Below are positions 7,679-17,656 of a stretch of DNA of 64,000 nt, piece by piece (position 1 is the first letter of the stretch; each line of letters opens with the position of its first letter). The stretch comes from Microvirgula aerodenitrificans DSM 15089 (GTDB lineage: Bacteria > Pseudomonadota > Gammaproteobacteria > Burkholderiales > Aquaspirillaceae). Position numbers and translations under genes: made by a program. The DNA lies in contig NZ_JHVK01000009.1 of assembly GCF_000620105.1 (NCBI RefSeq), positions 97,620 to 161,619 on the forward strand, read 5' to 3'. A model generated the notes under the pieces. It was given only the letters and a program-made list of their open reading frames with translations, ran no database searches and was not told where the DNA came from.

Positions 7679-9328
7679 CTAGACGGTGAAGTGCGAGACG
7701 CTGCTGCGCAGGCCATCGGTCAGTTCGCTGACCCGCGTGACCGTGGTCGAGGCGAGGTTGGCGGAGTCGGCATTGCTGCTGGCGACCTGGGCGATCCGTT
7801 CCACGTTGCGGGCGATGTCCTGGCTGGCCGAGTCCTGCTCGTTCAGTGCCTGGGAAATGTCCAGCACGGCCGTCACCACCTGGCCGGCACTGGAACGGAT
7901 TCTGGCGATCGCGTCACCGCCGGCCTCGGCCAGCTCGCGACCGGTGTGGACCCGGTTGACGACTTCGGCCATGGTTTCCTGCGACTGGCTGGATGTCTGC
8001 TGGACCTGATCGATCATGGCCGCGATCTCCTGCGTGGCCTTGCCGGTCCGCTCGGACAGCTTGCGGACTTCATCGGCGACGACGGCAAAGCCGCGTCCCT
8101 GTTCACCGGCACGGGCGGCTTCGATCGCCGCGTTCAGCGCCAGCAGATTGGTCTGGTCGGCAATATCGGAAATCACCTGCATGATGCTGGAGATGGTGCG
8201 GGTCTTGTCGACCAGTTCACCGATATGACCGGCAGCCTGGTCGACGACATCGCCGATTTCCTTCATTTCACCGACCGCGCGGGCGATCACGCTGCCGCCC
8301 TGTTCGGACAGCTGGCCCGACTCCTCGGAGACCTGGCGCGCTTCGCGGGCATGATCGGAAATCTGGCTGATGCTGACTGTCATCTGCTCGATAAAGGCCG
8401 CCATCGACGTCGCGCTTTCGCTCTGCTGCAGCGAGTTGTGCGCCACCGTGTCGGTATCGCTGACCATCTCGCCGGTCAGTGTGGCCAGCTCGTCGGCGCT
8501 GGACACGATCTCGCCAACCATGCTGCGCAGGCGATCACGCATGTCACTGATGCTGGCCATCAGACTGGTCCTGTCGCCGTCACGCAAGGGCACGCGGGTA
8601 TCCAGCCGGCCGGACGCGATTTCACGCACCACCCGGGCCGCTTCGGCCGGTTCGGCGCCAAGCTGGCCCATCACGCTCTTCAGGATGTACAGGCCGAGCG
8701 CGGCAGTGACCAGCACGATCAGCAGCATCTGACCGCCCATGCTGAGCAACTGGCGCTTGAGCACGGTATTGATGTCATCGATATACAGACCGGTACCGAC
8801 CACCCAGCCCCAGCGCGGGCTGGTCTGGATATACGACAGTTTCGGCTGCGGCGTGGACGAGCCCGGCTTGTCCCAGACGAAGGACACCAGACCGCGACCA
8901 TTGCCATCGCGCAGGGTATTGTCGAACAGGGTGCCCATATTGGTGCCGTCGGCGGCGCTGACATCGTGCATGTTCTTGCCGATCAGCTTCGGATTCACGC
9001 CGTGGGCGATCCATTGCAGGCGCTTGTCGAGGATGAAGAAATATTCCTTGTCGTCAAAGCGCAGTCCGGTCAGCGCCCGCAGCGCATGCCGCTGGGCCTC
9101 GGCTTCATTCATTTCCTTTTTTTCCGCCAGGGCTTCATAACTGGCGACCAGGCTGATGGCATTTTCGACCTGGCCACGAATGGCCGTTTCTCGGTCTTCC
9201 ATCATCTGTGCATGCATGCTGCGCAGCATCAGACCGCCCAGTATGCAGACCAGAATCGCGACGCTGACGATCATCAGAATCAGGCGGGCCTTGAGGGAAA
9301 GGCGGTGCGGCATGAATTTCTCTGTCAT
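7679..9328 (-). CDS. methyl-accepting chemotaxis protein with single Cache sensor
   Basis: A 549-residue chemoreceptor. A first membrane helix at about 15-35 ([20 protein letters not shown]) is followed by a periplasmic domain of the sCache_2 type ([46 protein letters not shown]), a second membrane helix ([19 protein letters not shown]), a HAMP linker, and a long cytoplasmic coiled coil. The CheA/CheW-contacting tip is [20 protein letters not shown] followed by [19 protein letters not shown]. sCache_2 domains commonly bind small carboxylates or pyruvate-like ligands. No C-terminal CheR/CheB tether pentapeptide is present (ends SSVSHFTV). An ATG at codon 6 is an alternative start. Confidence 0.93.
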   Translation of the reverse strand: MTEKFMPHRLSLKARLILMIVSVAILVCILGGLMLRSMHAQMMEDRETAIRGQVENAISLVASYEALAEKKEMNEAEAQRHALRALTGLRFDDKEYFFILDKRLQWIAHGVNPKLIGKNMHDVSAADGTNMGTLFDNTLRDGNGRGLVSFVWDKPGSSTPQPKLSYIQTSPRWGWVVGTGLYIDDINTVLKRQLLSMGGQMLLIVLVTAALGLYILKSVMGQLGAEPAEAARVVREIASGRLDTRVPLRDGDRTSLMASISDMRDRLRSMVGEIVSSADELATLTGEMVSDTDTVAHNSLQQSESATSMAAFIEQMTVSISQISDHAREARQVSEESGQLSEQGGSVIARAVGEMKEIGDVVDQAAGHIGELVDKTRTISSIMQVISDIADQTNLLALNAAIEAARAGEQGRGFAVVADEVRKLSERTGKATQEIAAMIDQVQQTSSQSQETMAEVVNRVHTGRELAEAGGDAIARIRSSAGQVVTAVLDISQALNEQDSASQDIARNVERIAQVASSNADSANLASTTVTRVSELTDGLRSSVSHFTV

Positions 9329-9478
9329 GACGTAAAAGTCATGCTTCTGTAATGAATTGTGAAATATTAAGAGCCTTTAACAAATTTCTCAAACTGGATG
9401 GACCGGGTTTGCGCCAGGTCAGGCGGGCGGTGCCCGCCAGCAAAGGCAGAAGAAGGCTCGGCAAAGGCCCAAACGGCA

Positions 9479-9503
9479 GGAAGGCACCAGAATGGTGCCT
9501 TCC
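9479..9503. terminator. hairpin downstream of yjdM
   Basis: Arms GGAAGGCACC and GGTGCCTTCC form a perfect 10-bp stem with a 5-base loop, 25 bases past the yjdM stop in the gap before the divergently placed chemoreceptor promoter. The T-tract on the minus strand is weak, so termination strength is uncertain. Confidence 0.5.
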
Positions 9504-9527
9504 GCAGGGAGACCGGCGCGCTGGCGG

Positions 9528-9866
9528 TCAGACTTTTTTCAGGTAGCAGGCCTTCAGCATGAAATTGCCGGCATCCATCCGGCAGTCGACTTCGTGGTCG
9601 CCATCGACCAGGCGGATGCTCTTGACCTTGGTGCCCATCTTCAGCGTAATCGACGAGCCCTTGACCTTCAGATCCTTGATCAGCACCACGGCATCGCCGT
9701 CGGCGAGCACATTGCCATTGGCGTCGCGGATGACGGCCGAGTCTTCCCCGGCGGACGCGGGCGCCACCATCGGCCACTCATGGCCACAGTCGGCACACAC
9801 ATAGTTGTCGGCGTCAGGGTAGGTGTTTTCCAGGGAACATTGCGGGCAGGCGGGCAGAGCGGACAT
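9528..9866 (-). CDS. yjdM: YjdM/PhnA family zinc-ribbon protein
   Basis: A 112-residue protein of the PhnA/YjdM family. CPQCSLENTYPDADNYVCADCGHEW is the N-terminal zinc ribbon (two CxxC pairs), and the C-terminal half, VRDANGNVL-like through DAVVLIKDLKVKGSSITLKM and GNFMLKACYLKKV, is the SH3-like YjdM domain. The family was once linked to alkylphosphonate use through E. coli phnA, but it is not phosphonoacetate hydrolase and its real role is unsettled. Placement a kilobase from the AEP operon is therefore not evidence of phosphonate function. I use the ATG at 9866, where the conserved zinc ribbon begins. Confidence 0.88.
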   Translation of the reverse strand: MSALPACPQCSLENTYPDADNYVCADCGHEWPMVAPASAGEDSAVIRDANGNVLADGDAVVLIKDLKVKGSSITLKMGTKVKSIRLVDGDHEVDCRMDAGNFMLKACYLKKV

Positions 9867-9986
9867 GATTCCTTTCACGGCAGGGCATTGAAAGGGCGGC
9901 ATTATAGCCGCCCGGACTGCCCTGCGACCCGGCAACCGGGAACGGATGCACGTTTCCGTTTCCTTTTTCCCTTATGGAGCCCCCCG

Positions 9987-10448
9987 ATGACGATTCCGGA
10001 CCCCGTAGCACTGCACCTTGAAGATCTGGCTGTCGGCGATCACTTCCGCAGCGGCGAACACGCGATCGATGTCGCGCAGATCAAGGCCTTTGCCGGTCAG
10101 TTCGACCCGCAGCCGTTCCATCTGGATGAAGAGGCTGCGCGACTGACCCTGTTCGACGGACTGGCTGCCAGCGGCTGGCATACCGCCGCCATCACCATGC
10201 GCCTGCTGGTGACCAGCGGGCTGCCGCTGTCCGGCGGCCTGATCGGCGCCGGCGTCGAGATCCACTGGCCGCAGCCGACCCGGCCGGGCGACGTCCTGCA
10301 TGTCGACAGCACCGTGCTCGGGATTGTGCCGTCGCGTTCCCGACCGGACCGCGGCATCGTCACGGTCGAAAGCGTGACGCGGAACCAGCGTGACGAAGTC
10401 GTGCAGCGGCTGGTGTCGAAAATGGTGGTGATGCGCCGGGGCGACTAG
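9987..10448 (+). CDS. MaoC-like dehydratase/hydratase
   Basis: A 153-residue hot-dog-fold protein. AFAGQFDPQPFHLDEEAARL is the hydratase-2 motif, with catalytic Asp and His in FDPQPFH, and FDGLAASGWHTAAITMRLLV plus VEIHWPQPTRPGDVLHV are the other family blocks. MaoC-type proteins hydrate enoyl-CoA thioesters in the cytoplasm; orphan copies like this one act on unknown acyl-CoAs. The start at 9987 follows a GGAG-type site (TTATGGAGCC), and the longer upstream reading frame is antisense to yjdM. Not obviously linked to the AEP genes that begin 119 bases later. Confidence 0.85.
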   Translation: MTIPDPVALHLEDLAVGDHFRSGEHAIDVAQIKAFAGQFDPQPFHLDEEAARLTLFDGLAASGWHTAAITMRLLVTSGLPLSGGLIGAGVEIHWPQPTRPGDVLHVDSTVLGIVPSRSRPDRGIVTVESVTRNQRDEVVQRLVSKMVVMRRGD

Positions 10449-10452
10449 TGTC

Positions 10453-10482
10453 TTTTCAATGAGATACACAAGTCATCTAGAC
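10453..10482 (+). promoter_or_regulatory. candidate promoter and PhnF-type operator of the AEP operon
   Basis: TTTTCA at 10453 and TCTAGA at 10476 are separated by 17 bases and could be weak -35 and -10 boxes. The -10 overlaps ATCTAGAC (10475-10482), one base off the GTCTAGAC core reported for HutC/PhnF-type GntR operators. The operon's last gene encodes such a regulator, so repression here is plausible. Sequence match only. Confidence 0.3.
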
Positions 10483-10567
10483 GTCATGGCGATGTAACGC
10501 AACCCCTCTACAGTGCATCGCGCTGGCCAGGAAGACAGCCAGCCGATTCCACCCACGAGGAGTTCCC

Positions 10568-11579
10568 ATGCCATTCCGCCCCGTCCTGATGCCGCTGGCC
10601 GCGCTGGTCGCCCTGCTTGCCGGCACCGCCCATGCCGCAACGACCCTGACCGTGTACACCGCGCTCGAAGCCGACCAGCTGAAGGCCTACCAGGCCCGCT
10701 TTGAAAGCGACTATCCCGATGTGAAGATCAAGTGGGTGCGCGACTCGACCGGGATCATCACCGCCAAGCTGCTGGCGGAGAAGGCGGCTCCGCAGGCCGA
10801 CGTGGTCATGGGTGTGGCCGCCAGCTCGCTGCTGGTGCTGGAAAAGGAAGGCATGCTGCAGCCGTATGCGCCAAAGGGGATCGACAAGCTGACACCGCGT
10901 TATGTCGACACCAGCCGTCCGCCGAACTGGGTCGGCATGGATGTGTGGGGTGCGACGCTGTGCTTCAACACGGTCGAGGCGGCCAGGCTGGGCATCCGCA
11001 AGCCGACGCCTGCTGAAGCCGGAGTACAAGGGCAGGATCGTCATGCCGAACCCGGCCTCCAGCGGGACCGGTTACTTTGACGTGACCGCCTGGCTGAAGC
11101 TGTTCGGCGAGAAGGACGGCTGGGCCTATATGGACCGCCTGCACGACAACATCGCCCAGTACACCCACTCCGGTTCCAAGCCGTGCAAGCAGGCCGCTGC
11201 CGGCGAGTTCCCGATTGGCATCGCCTTCGAGTACCGCGCCGCCAAGCTCAAGGAGAGCGGGGCGCCGATCGACCTGGTGTTCCCGAAGGAAGGCCTGGGC
11301 TGGGATGTGGAAGCCACCGCCATCATGAAGGGCACCCGCAACCTCGAGGCCGCGCGCAAGCTGGCCGACTGGTCGGCGTCGCGCAGCGCCAACGAGTTGT
11401 ACGAGAAAAATTTCGCCATTGTCGCCTATCCGGGCGTGGCCAGACCGAATCCGCTGATTCCGGCCAACTACGAGCAGTTGCTGGTCAGGCAGGATCTGAA
11501 GTGGTCGGCTGCCAACCGGGACCGGATCCTGACCGAGTGGACCCGCCGCTACGACGGCAAGTCGGAACCGCGCAAATAA
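10568..11579 (+). pseudogene. phnS: 2-aminoethylphosphonate ABC transporter substrate-binding protein, frameshifted
   Basis: The first frame (from ATG 10568, good AGGAG site) gives a signal peptide ending AHA and TTLTVYTALEADQLKAYQAR through NTVEAARLGIRKPT, then goes out of frame near 11014. A second frame resumes at once with LLKPEYKGRIVMPNPASSGT and continues to the normal C-terminus EWTRRYDGKSEPRK at 11579. Family members read KPTSWxDLLKPEYKG here; the codons for S-W-x-D are missing apart from one base, so about 11 bases have been deleted. A 337-residue AEP or iron-type binding protein is therefore split; the first piece lacks the C-terminal lobe. The rest of the operon is intact. Confidence 0.85.
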
Positions 11580-11587
11580 GTCGTCCC

Positions 11588-11608
11588 GCCGGGCGCCGGG
11601 CGCCCGGC
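11588..11608 (+). promoter_or_regulatory. intercistronic hairpin after phnS
   Basis: Arms GCCGGGCG and CGCCCGGC with a five-base loop, between the phnS stop and phnT. No T-run follows. Similar hairpins follow the binding-protein genes at 47603 and 56624, which fits mRNA protection of the upstream cistron. Confidence 0.5.
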
Positions 11609-11643
11609 TTCGCTGACCGCTTGCCGGTGACAAGGATCCCTCC

Positions 11644-12738
11644 ATGATTTTCCCGCCTCCCGCACCGCCGGCACACGACTGGCTGCGCTTTGCCGGTATC
11701 CACAAACGGTTTGGTGCGTTTCGCGCGCTTGACGGCATCGATCTGGGTATTCGCAAGGGCGAATTCGTCTGCCTGCTCGGCCCGTCAGGATGCGGCAAGA
11801 CCACGCTGCTGCGCATTCTGGCCGGTCTGGAAAAGCACGATGCCGGCAGCCTGAGTCTTGGCGGACGTGATATCGGCCACCTGCCTGCCGGCCGGCGCGA
11901 CTACGGCATCGTGTTCCAGTCCTATGCACTGTTTCCGAACCTGGATGTCGCTGCCAACATTGCTTACGGGCTGCGCACCGGCCGCATGGAAAAGGCCCGC
12001 CGGGTATCGGAGCTGCTTGATCTGGTTGGGTTGCCGGGCGCCGAGCGCAAGTATCCGGCGCAGTTGTCCGGCGGCCAGCAGCAGCGGGTGGCGCTGGCCC
12101 GGGCGCTGGCCACCTCGCCCAGCCTGCTGCTGCTCGACGAGCCGCTGTCGGCGCTCGACGCCCAGGTGCGCGAGCACCTGCGGCGCGAGCTGCGCCTGCT
12201 GCAGCAGAAGCTCGGCGTTACTACGCTGATGGTCACGCATGACCAGGAAGAAGCGCTGGCGCTGGCCGACACCATTGCCGTGATGCGTGCCGGGCGCATC
12301 GAGCAGGTCGGAACGCCGGAGCAGATCTACCGCGAGCCGGCCAGCCGCTTTGTTGCCGACTTTGTCGGCCATGCCAACTGGCTGCCGCTGCAGGTGGACG
12401 CGCAGGGCGTGTGCCGGATCGCCGGCGCGATGGCGATCAGCCTGCCCGCCGGCAGCGTGCCGACCGGACCGGCCAGCGTATTCTGCCGCCCGGAGGATGT
12501 GCGGGTGGCACCGAGCTGGCAGTCCGGCGACAACACCCTGCTGGCGCTGGTCGAGCGGGTCGATTTCCTTGGCGGGCTGCGACGCGCCAGCCTGTCGCTG
12601 TGCGGTGCCGGCGATCTTCGCCTGCTGGCCGATGTCAGCCCCAATGACGCCGGCTTTGCCGCGCTGGTGCCCGGCCAGCGGGTGCCGGTGTTTCTGCCGG
12701 CCGATCGCCTGCGGGTGTTTGCGGAGCCATCGGCATGA
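11644..12738 (+). CDS. phnT: AEP ABC transporter ATP-binding protein
   Basis: A 364-residue ABC ATPase of the polyamine/iron/AEP importer class. Walker A GPSGCGKTT (about residues 46-54), Q-loop [16 protein letters not shown], signature [15 protein letters not shown], Walker [13 protein letters not shown] and switch [13 protein letters not shown] are all intact. The C-terminal 120 residues form a TOBE-type regulatory domain (VFCRPEDVRVAP, VERVDFLGGLRRASLSL). It would drive AEP import at the inner membrane with the fused permease, whose start codon overlaps its stop (ATGA), showing translational coupling. Substrate is assigned from the adjacent phnW and phnX. Confidence 0.9.
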   Translation: MIFPPPAPPAHDWLRFAGIHKRFGAFRALDGIDLGIRKGEFVCLLGPSGCGKTTLLRILAGLEKHDAGSLSLGGRDIGHLPAGRRDYGIVFQSYALFPNLDVAANIAYGLRTGRMEKARRVSELLDLVGLPGAERKYPAQLSGGQQQRVALARALATSPSLLLLDEPLSALDAQVREHLRRELRLLQQKLGVTTLMVTHDQEEALALADTIAVMRAGRIEQVGTPEQIYREPASRFVADFVGHANWLPLQVDAQGVCRIAGAMAISLPAGSVPTGPASVFCRPEDVRVAPSWQSGDNTLLALVERVDFLGGLRRASLSLCGAGDLRLLADVSPNDAGFAALVPGQRVPVFLPADRLRVFAEPSA

Positions 12739-14426
12739 GTGCGACCCTCCTGGCCCCGATCCGGCTGCGGCGCAGTGGCGACGAATGGCTTGCCGCCGTG
12801 CTGACCTGGCTGCTGGCTGCTGCGCTGCTGGTGTTTCTGGCCTGGCCGCTGGCCAGCATCCTGGTCAAGGCCCTGCAGGCCCGCGACGGCAGCTTTGCCG
12901 GCCTGGGCAATCTGCTGGTGCTGGCTGCCGAACCGAGACTGCGTACCGCCACGGCCAACAGCATCAATCTGGCTGCGATCACCGTGGCCATCGTGCTGCC
13001 GCTGGCACTGACCTTTGCCTTTGCGCTGACCCGTTCACGGCTGTGGGGGCGGGCACTGTTCCGGCTGATCGCCGGCGCGCCGCTGCTGGCGCCGTCACTG
13101 ATGCCGGCGATCTCGCTGGTCTACCTGTTCGGCAATCAGGGCCTGCTGAAGCACTGGCTGGGCGGGATGTCGATCTATGGTCCGCTGGGCATTGTGCTCG
13201 GTGAAGTGTTCTACACCTTCCCGCATGCGCTGCTGATTCTGGTCACCGCACTGGCGGTCGCCGATGCCCGGCTGTACGAGGCGGCCGAGAGCCTCGGCGC
13301 CAGCCGCCTGCGCCGCCTGCTGACGGTCACGCTGCCGAATGCCCGTTACGGCCTGATCTCGGCCGGCATGGTGGTGTTCACCCTGGCGGTGACCGATTTC
13401 GGCGTGCCGAAGGTGATCGGTGGCCAGACCAATGTGCTGGCACTGGAAGCGTACAAGCAGGTCATCGGCCAGCAGGATTTCGGCAAGGGGGCTGCGATAG
13501 GGCTGGTGCTGCTGCTGCCGGCGCTGCTCAGCTTTGCCGTCGAACGCTGGCTGGCACGCCGCCACGGTGGCGGCATGAGTGGCCGTTCGGTGGCCTACCG
13601 GCCGGGCCGCAATCCGTGGCGGGACAGCCTGCTGTGGGGATTCTGCGCGGTGGTGTCGGTGTTCCTGCTGGCCCTGCTCGGCGTGGCGATGGCAGCGTCG
13701 CTGATGACATTGTGGCCATACAACCTGGATCTCACCCTGGCGCACTTCGATTTCGACCAGGTCGATGGCGGGGGCTGGCTGGCGTTTGCCAACAGCCTGA
13801 AACTGGCGACGCTGACCACGGTGTCCGGTGTGGTGGTGGTGTTCGGCACTGCCTACCTGATGGCCAAAACGCCGGCGCCCCGGCTGGCGGCCGGACTGAT
13901 TCGCGGGCTGGTGCTGCTGCCGATGGCCGTGCCGGGGCTGGTACTGGGCCTTGGCTACATTTTCTGCTTCAACGATCCCGGCAATCCGCTGCATGCCCTG
14001 TATGGCGGCATGACGCTGCTGGTCGCGGCGACCGTGGTCCACAGCTACACCACCGCCCATCTGACGATGGCCACTGCGCTGCGGCAGATCGATCCGGAAA
14101 TCGAGGCGGTGGCCCGCAGCCTGAAACGGCCCTGGTGGACCTGCTGCATGCGGGTGACGCTGCCGATCAGCCTGCCGGCCCTGTTCGATGTCGCCCGCTA
14201 TCTGTTCGTGTCGAGCATGACCACGGTCAGTTGCGTGATTTTCCTCTACACGCCGGACACCGTGCTGGCCTCGGTCGCGGTGCTGAACATGGACGACGCC
14301 GGTGATACCGCAGCGGCGGCGGCCATGGCCACACTGATCGTCGCCAGCTCGCTGCTCGGCACCCTGATCCTCAACGCCCTGGGCAGCTGGCTTGATCGCC
14401 GTGCCCAGGCCTGGCGCGGCGTCTGA
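12735..14426 (+). CDS. AEP ABC transporter permease, PhnU-PhnV type two-domain protein
   Basis: A 563-residue inner-membrane permease with two BPD_transp_1 halves in one chain and about twelve hydrophobic segments. Each half has the EAA loop that contacts the ATPase: EAAESLGASRLRRLLTVTLP in the first and EAVARSLKRPWWTCCMRVTLP in the second. Salmonella uses separate PhnU and PhnV; single fused permeases of this kind are also known for AEP and ferric iron importers. Overlaps phnT by four bases and is followed 39 bases later by phnW. Assignment to AEP rests on operon context. Confidence 0.88.
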   Translation: MSATLLAPIRLRRSGDEWLAAVLTWLLAAALLVFLAWPLASILVKALQARDGSFAGLGNLLVLAAEPRLRTATANSINLAAITVAIVLPLALTFAFALTRSRLWGRALFRLIAGAPLLAPSLMPAISLVYLFGNQGLLKHWLGGMSIYGPLGIVLGEVFYTFPHALLILVTALAVADARLYEAAESLGASRLRRLLTVTLPNARYGLISAGMVVFTLAVTDFGVPKVIGGQTNVLALEAYKQVIGQQDFGKGAAIGLVLLLPALLSFAVERWLARRHGGGMSGRSVAYRPGRNPWRDSLLWGFCAVVSVFLLALLGVAMAASLMTLWPYNLDLTLAHFDFDQVDGGGWLAFANSLKLATLTTVSGVVVVFGTAYLMAKTPAPRLAAGLIRGLVLLPMAVPGLVLGLGYIFCFNDPGNPLHALYGGMTLLVAATVVHSYTTAHLTMATALRQIDPEIEAVARSLKRPWWTCCMRVTLPISLPALFDVARYLFVSSMTTVSCVIFLYTPDTVLASVAVLNMDDAGDTAAAAAMATLIVASSLLGTLILNALGSWLDRRAQAWRGV

Positions 14427-14465
14427 TGCGCCCGCCGCTTCCTCCCTTCCAACCGGACAGAATCC

Positions 14466-15566
14466 ATGCGTGATCCCATCCTGCTGACCCCCGGTCCGCT
14501 GACCACCTCCCTGGCAACCCGCACCGCGATGCTGCATGACCGTGGCTCGTGGGACAGTGATTTCAACGCCATGACCGCCGATCTGTGCCGCCGGCTGGAG
14601 GCGCTGGTCGACGGCGGCGACGATATCGTCTGCGTTCCGCTGCAGGGCTCCGGTTCTTTTGCGGTCGAGGCCGCCATCGGCACGCTGCTGCCGCGTGACG
14701 GCAAGCTGCTGGTCCTGGCCAATGGCGCCTATGGCCAGCGCATGGCACAGCTGGCCGAGGTGATGGGCCGGGCCGTGGTGACACTGGACTTTGGCGAAAC
14801 CGCACCGGTCGATCCGCAGCGGCTGGCCGAGGTGCTGGCCCGCGATCCGTCGATCAGCCACGTCGGCGTGATCTACTGCGAGACCAGCACCGGCATTCTC
14901 AATCCGCTGGATGCGATCGCTGACGTGGTGGACCGCGCCGGCCGCCGCCTGATCATCGATGCGATGAGCGCGCTGGGCGCGCTGCCACTGTCGGCGGCGA
15001 CCCTGGCGTTCGATGCGGTGATCGCCAGCGGCAACAAATGCCTGGAAGGCGTGCCCGGCATGGGCTTCGTGCTGGCGCGCCGCGATGCACTGGTGGCCGG
15101 GGAGGGCAATTCGCACTCGCTGTCGCTGGATCTGCATGCGCAGTGGCGCTACCTGCAGCGGACCGGCCAGTGGCGCTTTACGCCGCCGACCCACGTGGTT
15201 GCCGCCCTGCTGGCCGCCCTGGACCAGTTCGATGCCGAGGGCGGACGTCCGGCCAGGCTGGCCCGCTACCGCGCCAACTGCGCGGCGCTGCTCGACGGTC
15301 TGCACGCGCTGGGCCTGCAGTCATTCCTGCCCGCCGACATCCAGGCGCCGATCATCGTCACCGTCAAGGCCCCGGCCCGCCCGGACTGGCATTTCGACAC
15401 CTTCTACCAGCGGGTCAAGGCTCATGGCGTGGTGCTGTATCCGGGCAAGCTGACAAAGATCGAGACCTTCCGCATTGGCTGCATCGGCGCCATTGGCCGC
15501 ACCGAGATCGACATGGCCATCGATGCCATTGGCCGGGCACTGGCCGAAACCGGTCTTGCCGTCTGA
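14466..15566 (+). CDS. phnW: 2-aminoethylphosphonate--pyruvate aminotransferase
   Basis: A 366-residue PLP-dependent class V aminotransferase that converts AEP plus pyruvate to phosphonoacetaldehyde plus alanine. The start [20 protein letters not shown] and [10 protein letters not shown] are diagnostic of Phn[14 protein letters not shown] is the cofactor-phosphate region, [14 protein letters not shown] holds the Asp that pairs with the pyridine ring, and [15 protein letters not shown] contains the PLP lysine (Lys191). Length matches the family. It is the third intact gene of the operon and feeds PhnX, encoded 15 bases downstream. Confidence 0.95.
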   Translation: MRDPILLTPGPLTTSLATRTAMLHDRGSWDSDFNAMTADLCRRLEALVDGGDDIVCVPLQGSGSFAVEAAIGTLLPRDGKLLVLANGAYGQRMAQLAEVMGRAVVTLDFGETAPVDPQRLAEVLARDPSISHVGVIYCETSTGILNPLDAIADVVDRAGRRLIIDAMSALGALPLSAATLAFDAVIASGNKCLEGVPGMGFVLARRDALVAGEGNSHSLSLDLHAQWRYLQRTGQWRFTPPTHVVAALLAALDQFDAEGGRPARLARYRANCAALLDGLHALGLQSFLPADIQAPIIVTVKAPARPDWHFDTFYQRVKAHGVVLYPGKLTKIETFRIGCIGAIGRTEIDMAIDAIGRALAETGLAV

Positions 15567-15581
15567 CTTTCCTTTTCCTCC

Positions 15582-16442
15582 ATGGACACGATCATGCCGC
15601 ACACCCCCGACGCCTATCGCTATACCCGCCAGTATCACGGTCCGCTCCAGGCCGTCATCTTTGACTGGGCCGGTACCCTGGTCGACTTTGGTTCCTTTGC
15701 GCCGACCCAGGTGCTGATCGACGCTTTTGCCGGCTTCGGCATCGACATCACGCTGGCCGAGGCGCGGGTGCCGATGGGGCTGGCCAAGTGGGACCATATC
15801 CATGCACTGGGCCGGCTGACTGCCGTCGAGGCGCGCTGGCGGACACGCTTCGGTCGCGGCATGAGCCGGGAAGACGTCGATGCGCTGTACGCGGCGTTCA
15901 TGCCGCTGCAGATCGAGCGGGTCGGTGAGTACTCGGACCCGATTCCCGGTGCCCAGGCGGTGCTGGACGGATTGCGCGAACGCCACATCCGCATCGGTTC
16001 CTGCTCCGGCTACCCGCGCGTGGTGATGGACCGGCTGCTGCCGCACGCCGCCGCACAGGGCGTGCACGTCGATCATGCCGTGGCAGCCGACGACCTGCGG
16101 CCGGGCGGGCGTCCCGGCCCGTGGATGGCGCTGGCCAATGTGATCGAACTCGGCGTGACCGAGCTGGCTGCCTGCGTCAAGGTCGACGACACCGTGCCCG
16201 GCATTGCCGAAGGCCTGTCTGCCGGCATGTGGACGGTGGGGCTGTCGCTGTCAGGCAACGAAGTCGGCCTGACCCGGGCCGAACTGGCCGCACTGGATAC
16301 CGATGACCGGGAGCGCCGCCGCCTGTTCGCCGTCGACCGGCTGTCGCGCGCCGGCGCCCACTATGTGATCGACAGCATTGCCGACCTGCCGGTGATTCTG
16401 GATGCGATCGAAGTGCGGCTGGCCCGGGGTGAACGGCCATGA
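15582..16442 (+). CDS. phnX: phosphonoacetaldehyde hydrolase (phosphonatase)
   Basis: A 286-residue HAD-superfamily enzyme that cleaves the C-P bond of phosphonoacetaldehyde to acetaldehyde and phosphate. [17 protein letters not shown] carries the nucleophile Asp28, [10 protein letters not shown] the Schiff-base lysine (Lys69) that is unique to phosphonatase, [15 protein letters not shown] the HAD motif II region, and [20 protein letters not shown] motif III/IV. The ATG at 15594 is an alternative start; neither has a strong ribosome site. Its stop overlaps the start of the GntR gene (ATGA). Confidence 0.95.
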   Translation: MDTIMPHTPDAYRYTRQYHGPLQAVIFDWAGTLVDFGSFAPTQVLIDAFAGFGIDITLAEARVPMGLAKWDHIHALGRLTAVEARWRTRFGRGMSREDVDALYAAFMPLQIERVGEYSDPIPGAQAVLDGLRERHIRIGSCSGYPRVVMDRLLPHAAAQGVHVDHAVAADDLRPGGRPGPWMALANVIELGVTELAACVKVDDTVPGIAEGLSAGMWTVGLSLSGNEVGLTRAELAALDTDDRERRRLFAVDRLSRAGAHYVIDSIADLPVILDAIEVRLARGERP

Positions 16443-17242
16443 GTGGCACGCCGGTGCTGGCCAAACGGGCCAGCACTGCCCAAGATGCCGTTGTTTCCCT
16501 TCTGACCGGTGACCCGATGACCGATGCTCCCGTGACCCGCCGCACCGGCACACCAGTCTGGCGCCAGATCGAAGCCACGCTGGCGGCCGAGATTCTGGCC
16601 GGCCGGCTGACCGGCCGACTGGCCAATGAAACCGGACTGGCCGAGCGCTTCGGCGTGAACCGGCATACCGTTCGCCAGGCGACCAGGGCACTGGCCGAGC
16701 GCGGGCTGGTCGAGGTGCTGCATGGCCGTGGCACCTTCGTGCGCGAAGACATGATCGATTACGAGGTTGGCCGTCGCACCCGCTTTGCCCACAGCGTGGC
16801 CAAGGCGCGCCGGGTCGGCCGCAGCCGGATCACCGGTTATTGCGACATGGCACCCGATGCCACCGTGGTCGAGATGCTGTCGCTGGCCGACGGGACCCGT
16901 GTGGTCCGGGTCGACTCGCTGGACGTGGTCGACGACAAGGTCATCGGTGTCTGCGTCCAGTATTTTCCGCTGCCGCGCTTCCATGGCATTGCGGAAATCT
17001 ATTGCGAGACCGGCAAGACGCATCTGGCGCTGGCCCGCTTCGGGGTCGACGAGTTTCATCGCCGTGTCAGCCGGGTGACGGCCCGTTTGCCGGACAAGGA
17101 CGTGGCACGGCAACTGAACCAGTCGGTCTCGATGCCGATCCTGTGTGTCGAGACCGTTTATGAAGACGCGTCGGGCTGCCCGATCGAATACGGCATTTCC
17201 CACTTCGGCAGCACGACGGTCCAGGTCGTGATCGAGCCGTAG
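16439..17242 (+). CDS. phnF: phosphonate-utilisation GntR/HutC-family regulator
   Basis: A 267-residue regulator. The winged helix at about residues 36-100 ([53 protein letters not shown]) is followed by a UTRA ligand-binding domain ([40 protein letters not shown]). The linker between helices one and two ([17 protein letters not shown]) is a few residues shorter than usual. Overlap with phnX suggests coupled translation; an in-frame ATG at 16517 is an alternative start that would still keep the whole DNA-binding domain. Most likely an autogenous repressor of the AEP operon. Confidence 0.85.
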   Translation: MSGTPVLAKRASTAQDAVVSLLTGDPMTDAPVTRRTGTPVWRQIEATLAAEILAGRLTGRLANETGLAERFGVNRHTVRQATRALAERGLVEVLHGRGTFVREDMIDYEVGRRTRFAHSVAKARRVGRSRITGYCDMAPDATVVEMLSLADGTRVVRVDSLDVVDDKVIGVCVQYFPLPRFHGIAEIYCETGKTHLALARFGVDEFHRRVSRVTARLPDKDVARQLNQSVSMPILCVETVYEDASGCPIEYGISHFGSTTVQVVIEP

Positions 17243-17296
17243 CACGGACCACCGGCACCGGCGCCACGGCTGCCGTCGGTGCCGTCTTGCCGGGGC

Positions 17297-17656
17297 TCAG
17301 GGTCGGGCTGCGTGCCAGACGCCGTACATGCCGTCGCCGAGCGTGTCGCCGGGCTTCTTGTCCATCGACCAGCGATACAGCGGCCGTCCCTTGTACGCCC
17401 ACTGCTTCTGGCCCGCATCACGGGTCAGGGTGCTCCATGGGGAGCTGGCCTTGTCGTACGAATCCACCATGGCGGCCGGCCATTTGCTGGCACAGGCGTC
17501 CATGCAGGCGCTTTTTCCCGGCGAGTCCTTGTCGAACACGTACAGCGTCATGCCGTGCTCGTCGACCACCCGGTCATTCATGATTTTCGGCGGCTCGGCC
17601 TGCACGCCTGCGGACAGGCTGCCGGCTACGGCCAGCCAGATCAGTGCAAATCTCAT
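17297..17656 (-). CDS. secreted repeat protein (COG4315, PF03640-like)
   Basis: A 119-residue exported protein: signal peptide ending VQA, then two copies of the Y-x-F/W-x-x-D type repeat (GMTLYVFDKDSPGKSACMDA and GRPLYRWSMDKKPGDTLGDG). The CxxxC pair in ACMDACASKWPA is conserved in the family. These small periplasmic or lipoprotein-like proteins have no proven activity; some are linked to redox stress. AAGGAG sits nine bases before the ATG. Stands alone, convergent with the AEP operon. Confidence 0.85.
   Translation of the reverse strand: MRFALIWLAVAGSLSAGVQAEPPKIMNDRVVDEHGMTLYVFDKDSPGKSACMDACASKWPAAMVDSYDKASSPWSTLTRDAGQKQWAYKGRPLYRWSMDKKPGDTLGDGMYGVWHAARP

Noticed and set aside
10902..11580. 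phnS as a case of programmed frameshifting
   Set aside because: The junction lacks a slippery heptamer and conserved residues are physically missing, so a deletion explains it better.
13095..15305. 736-codon open frame on the minus strand
   Set aside because: Shadow of the AEP permease and phnW. The product is His/Gln/Arg-rich and spans two unrelated genes on the other strand.
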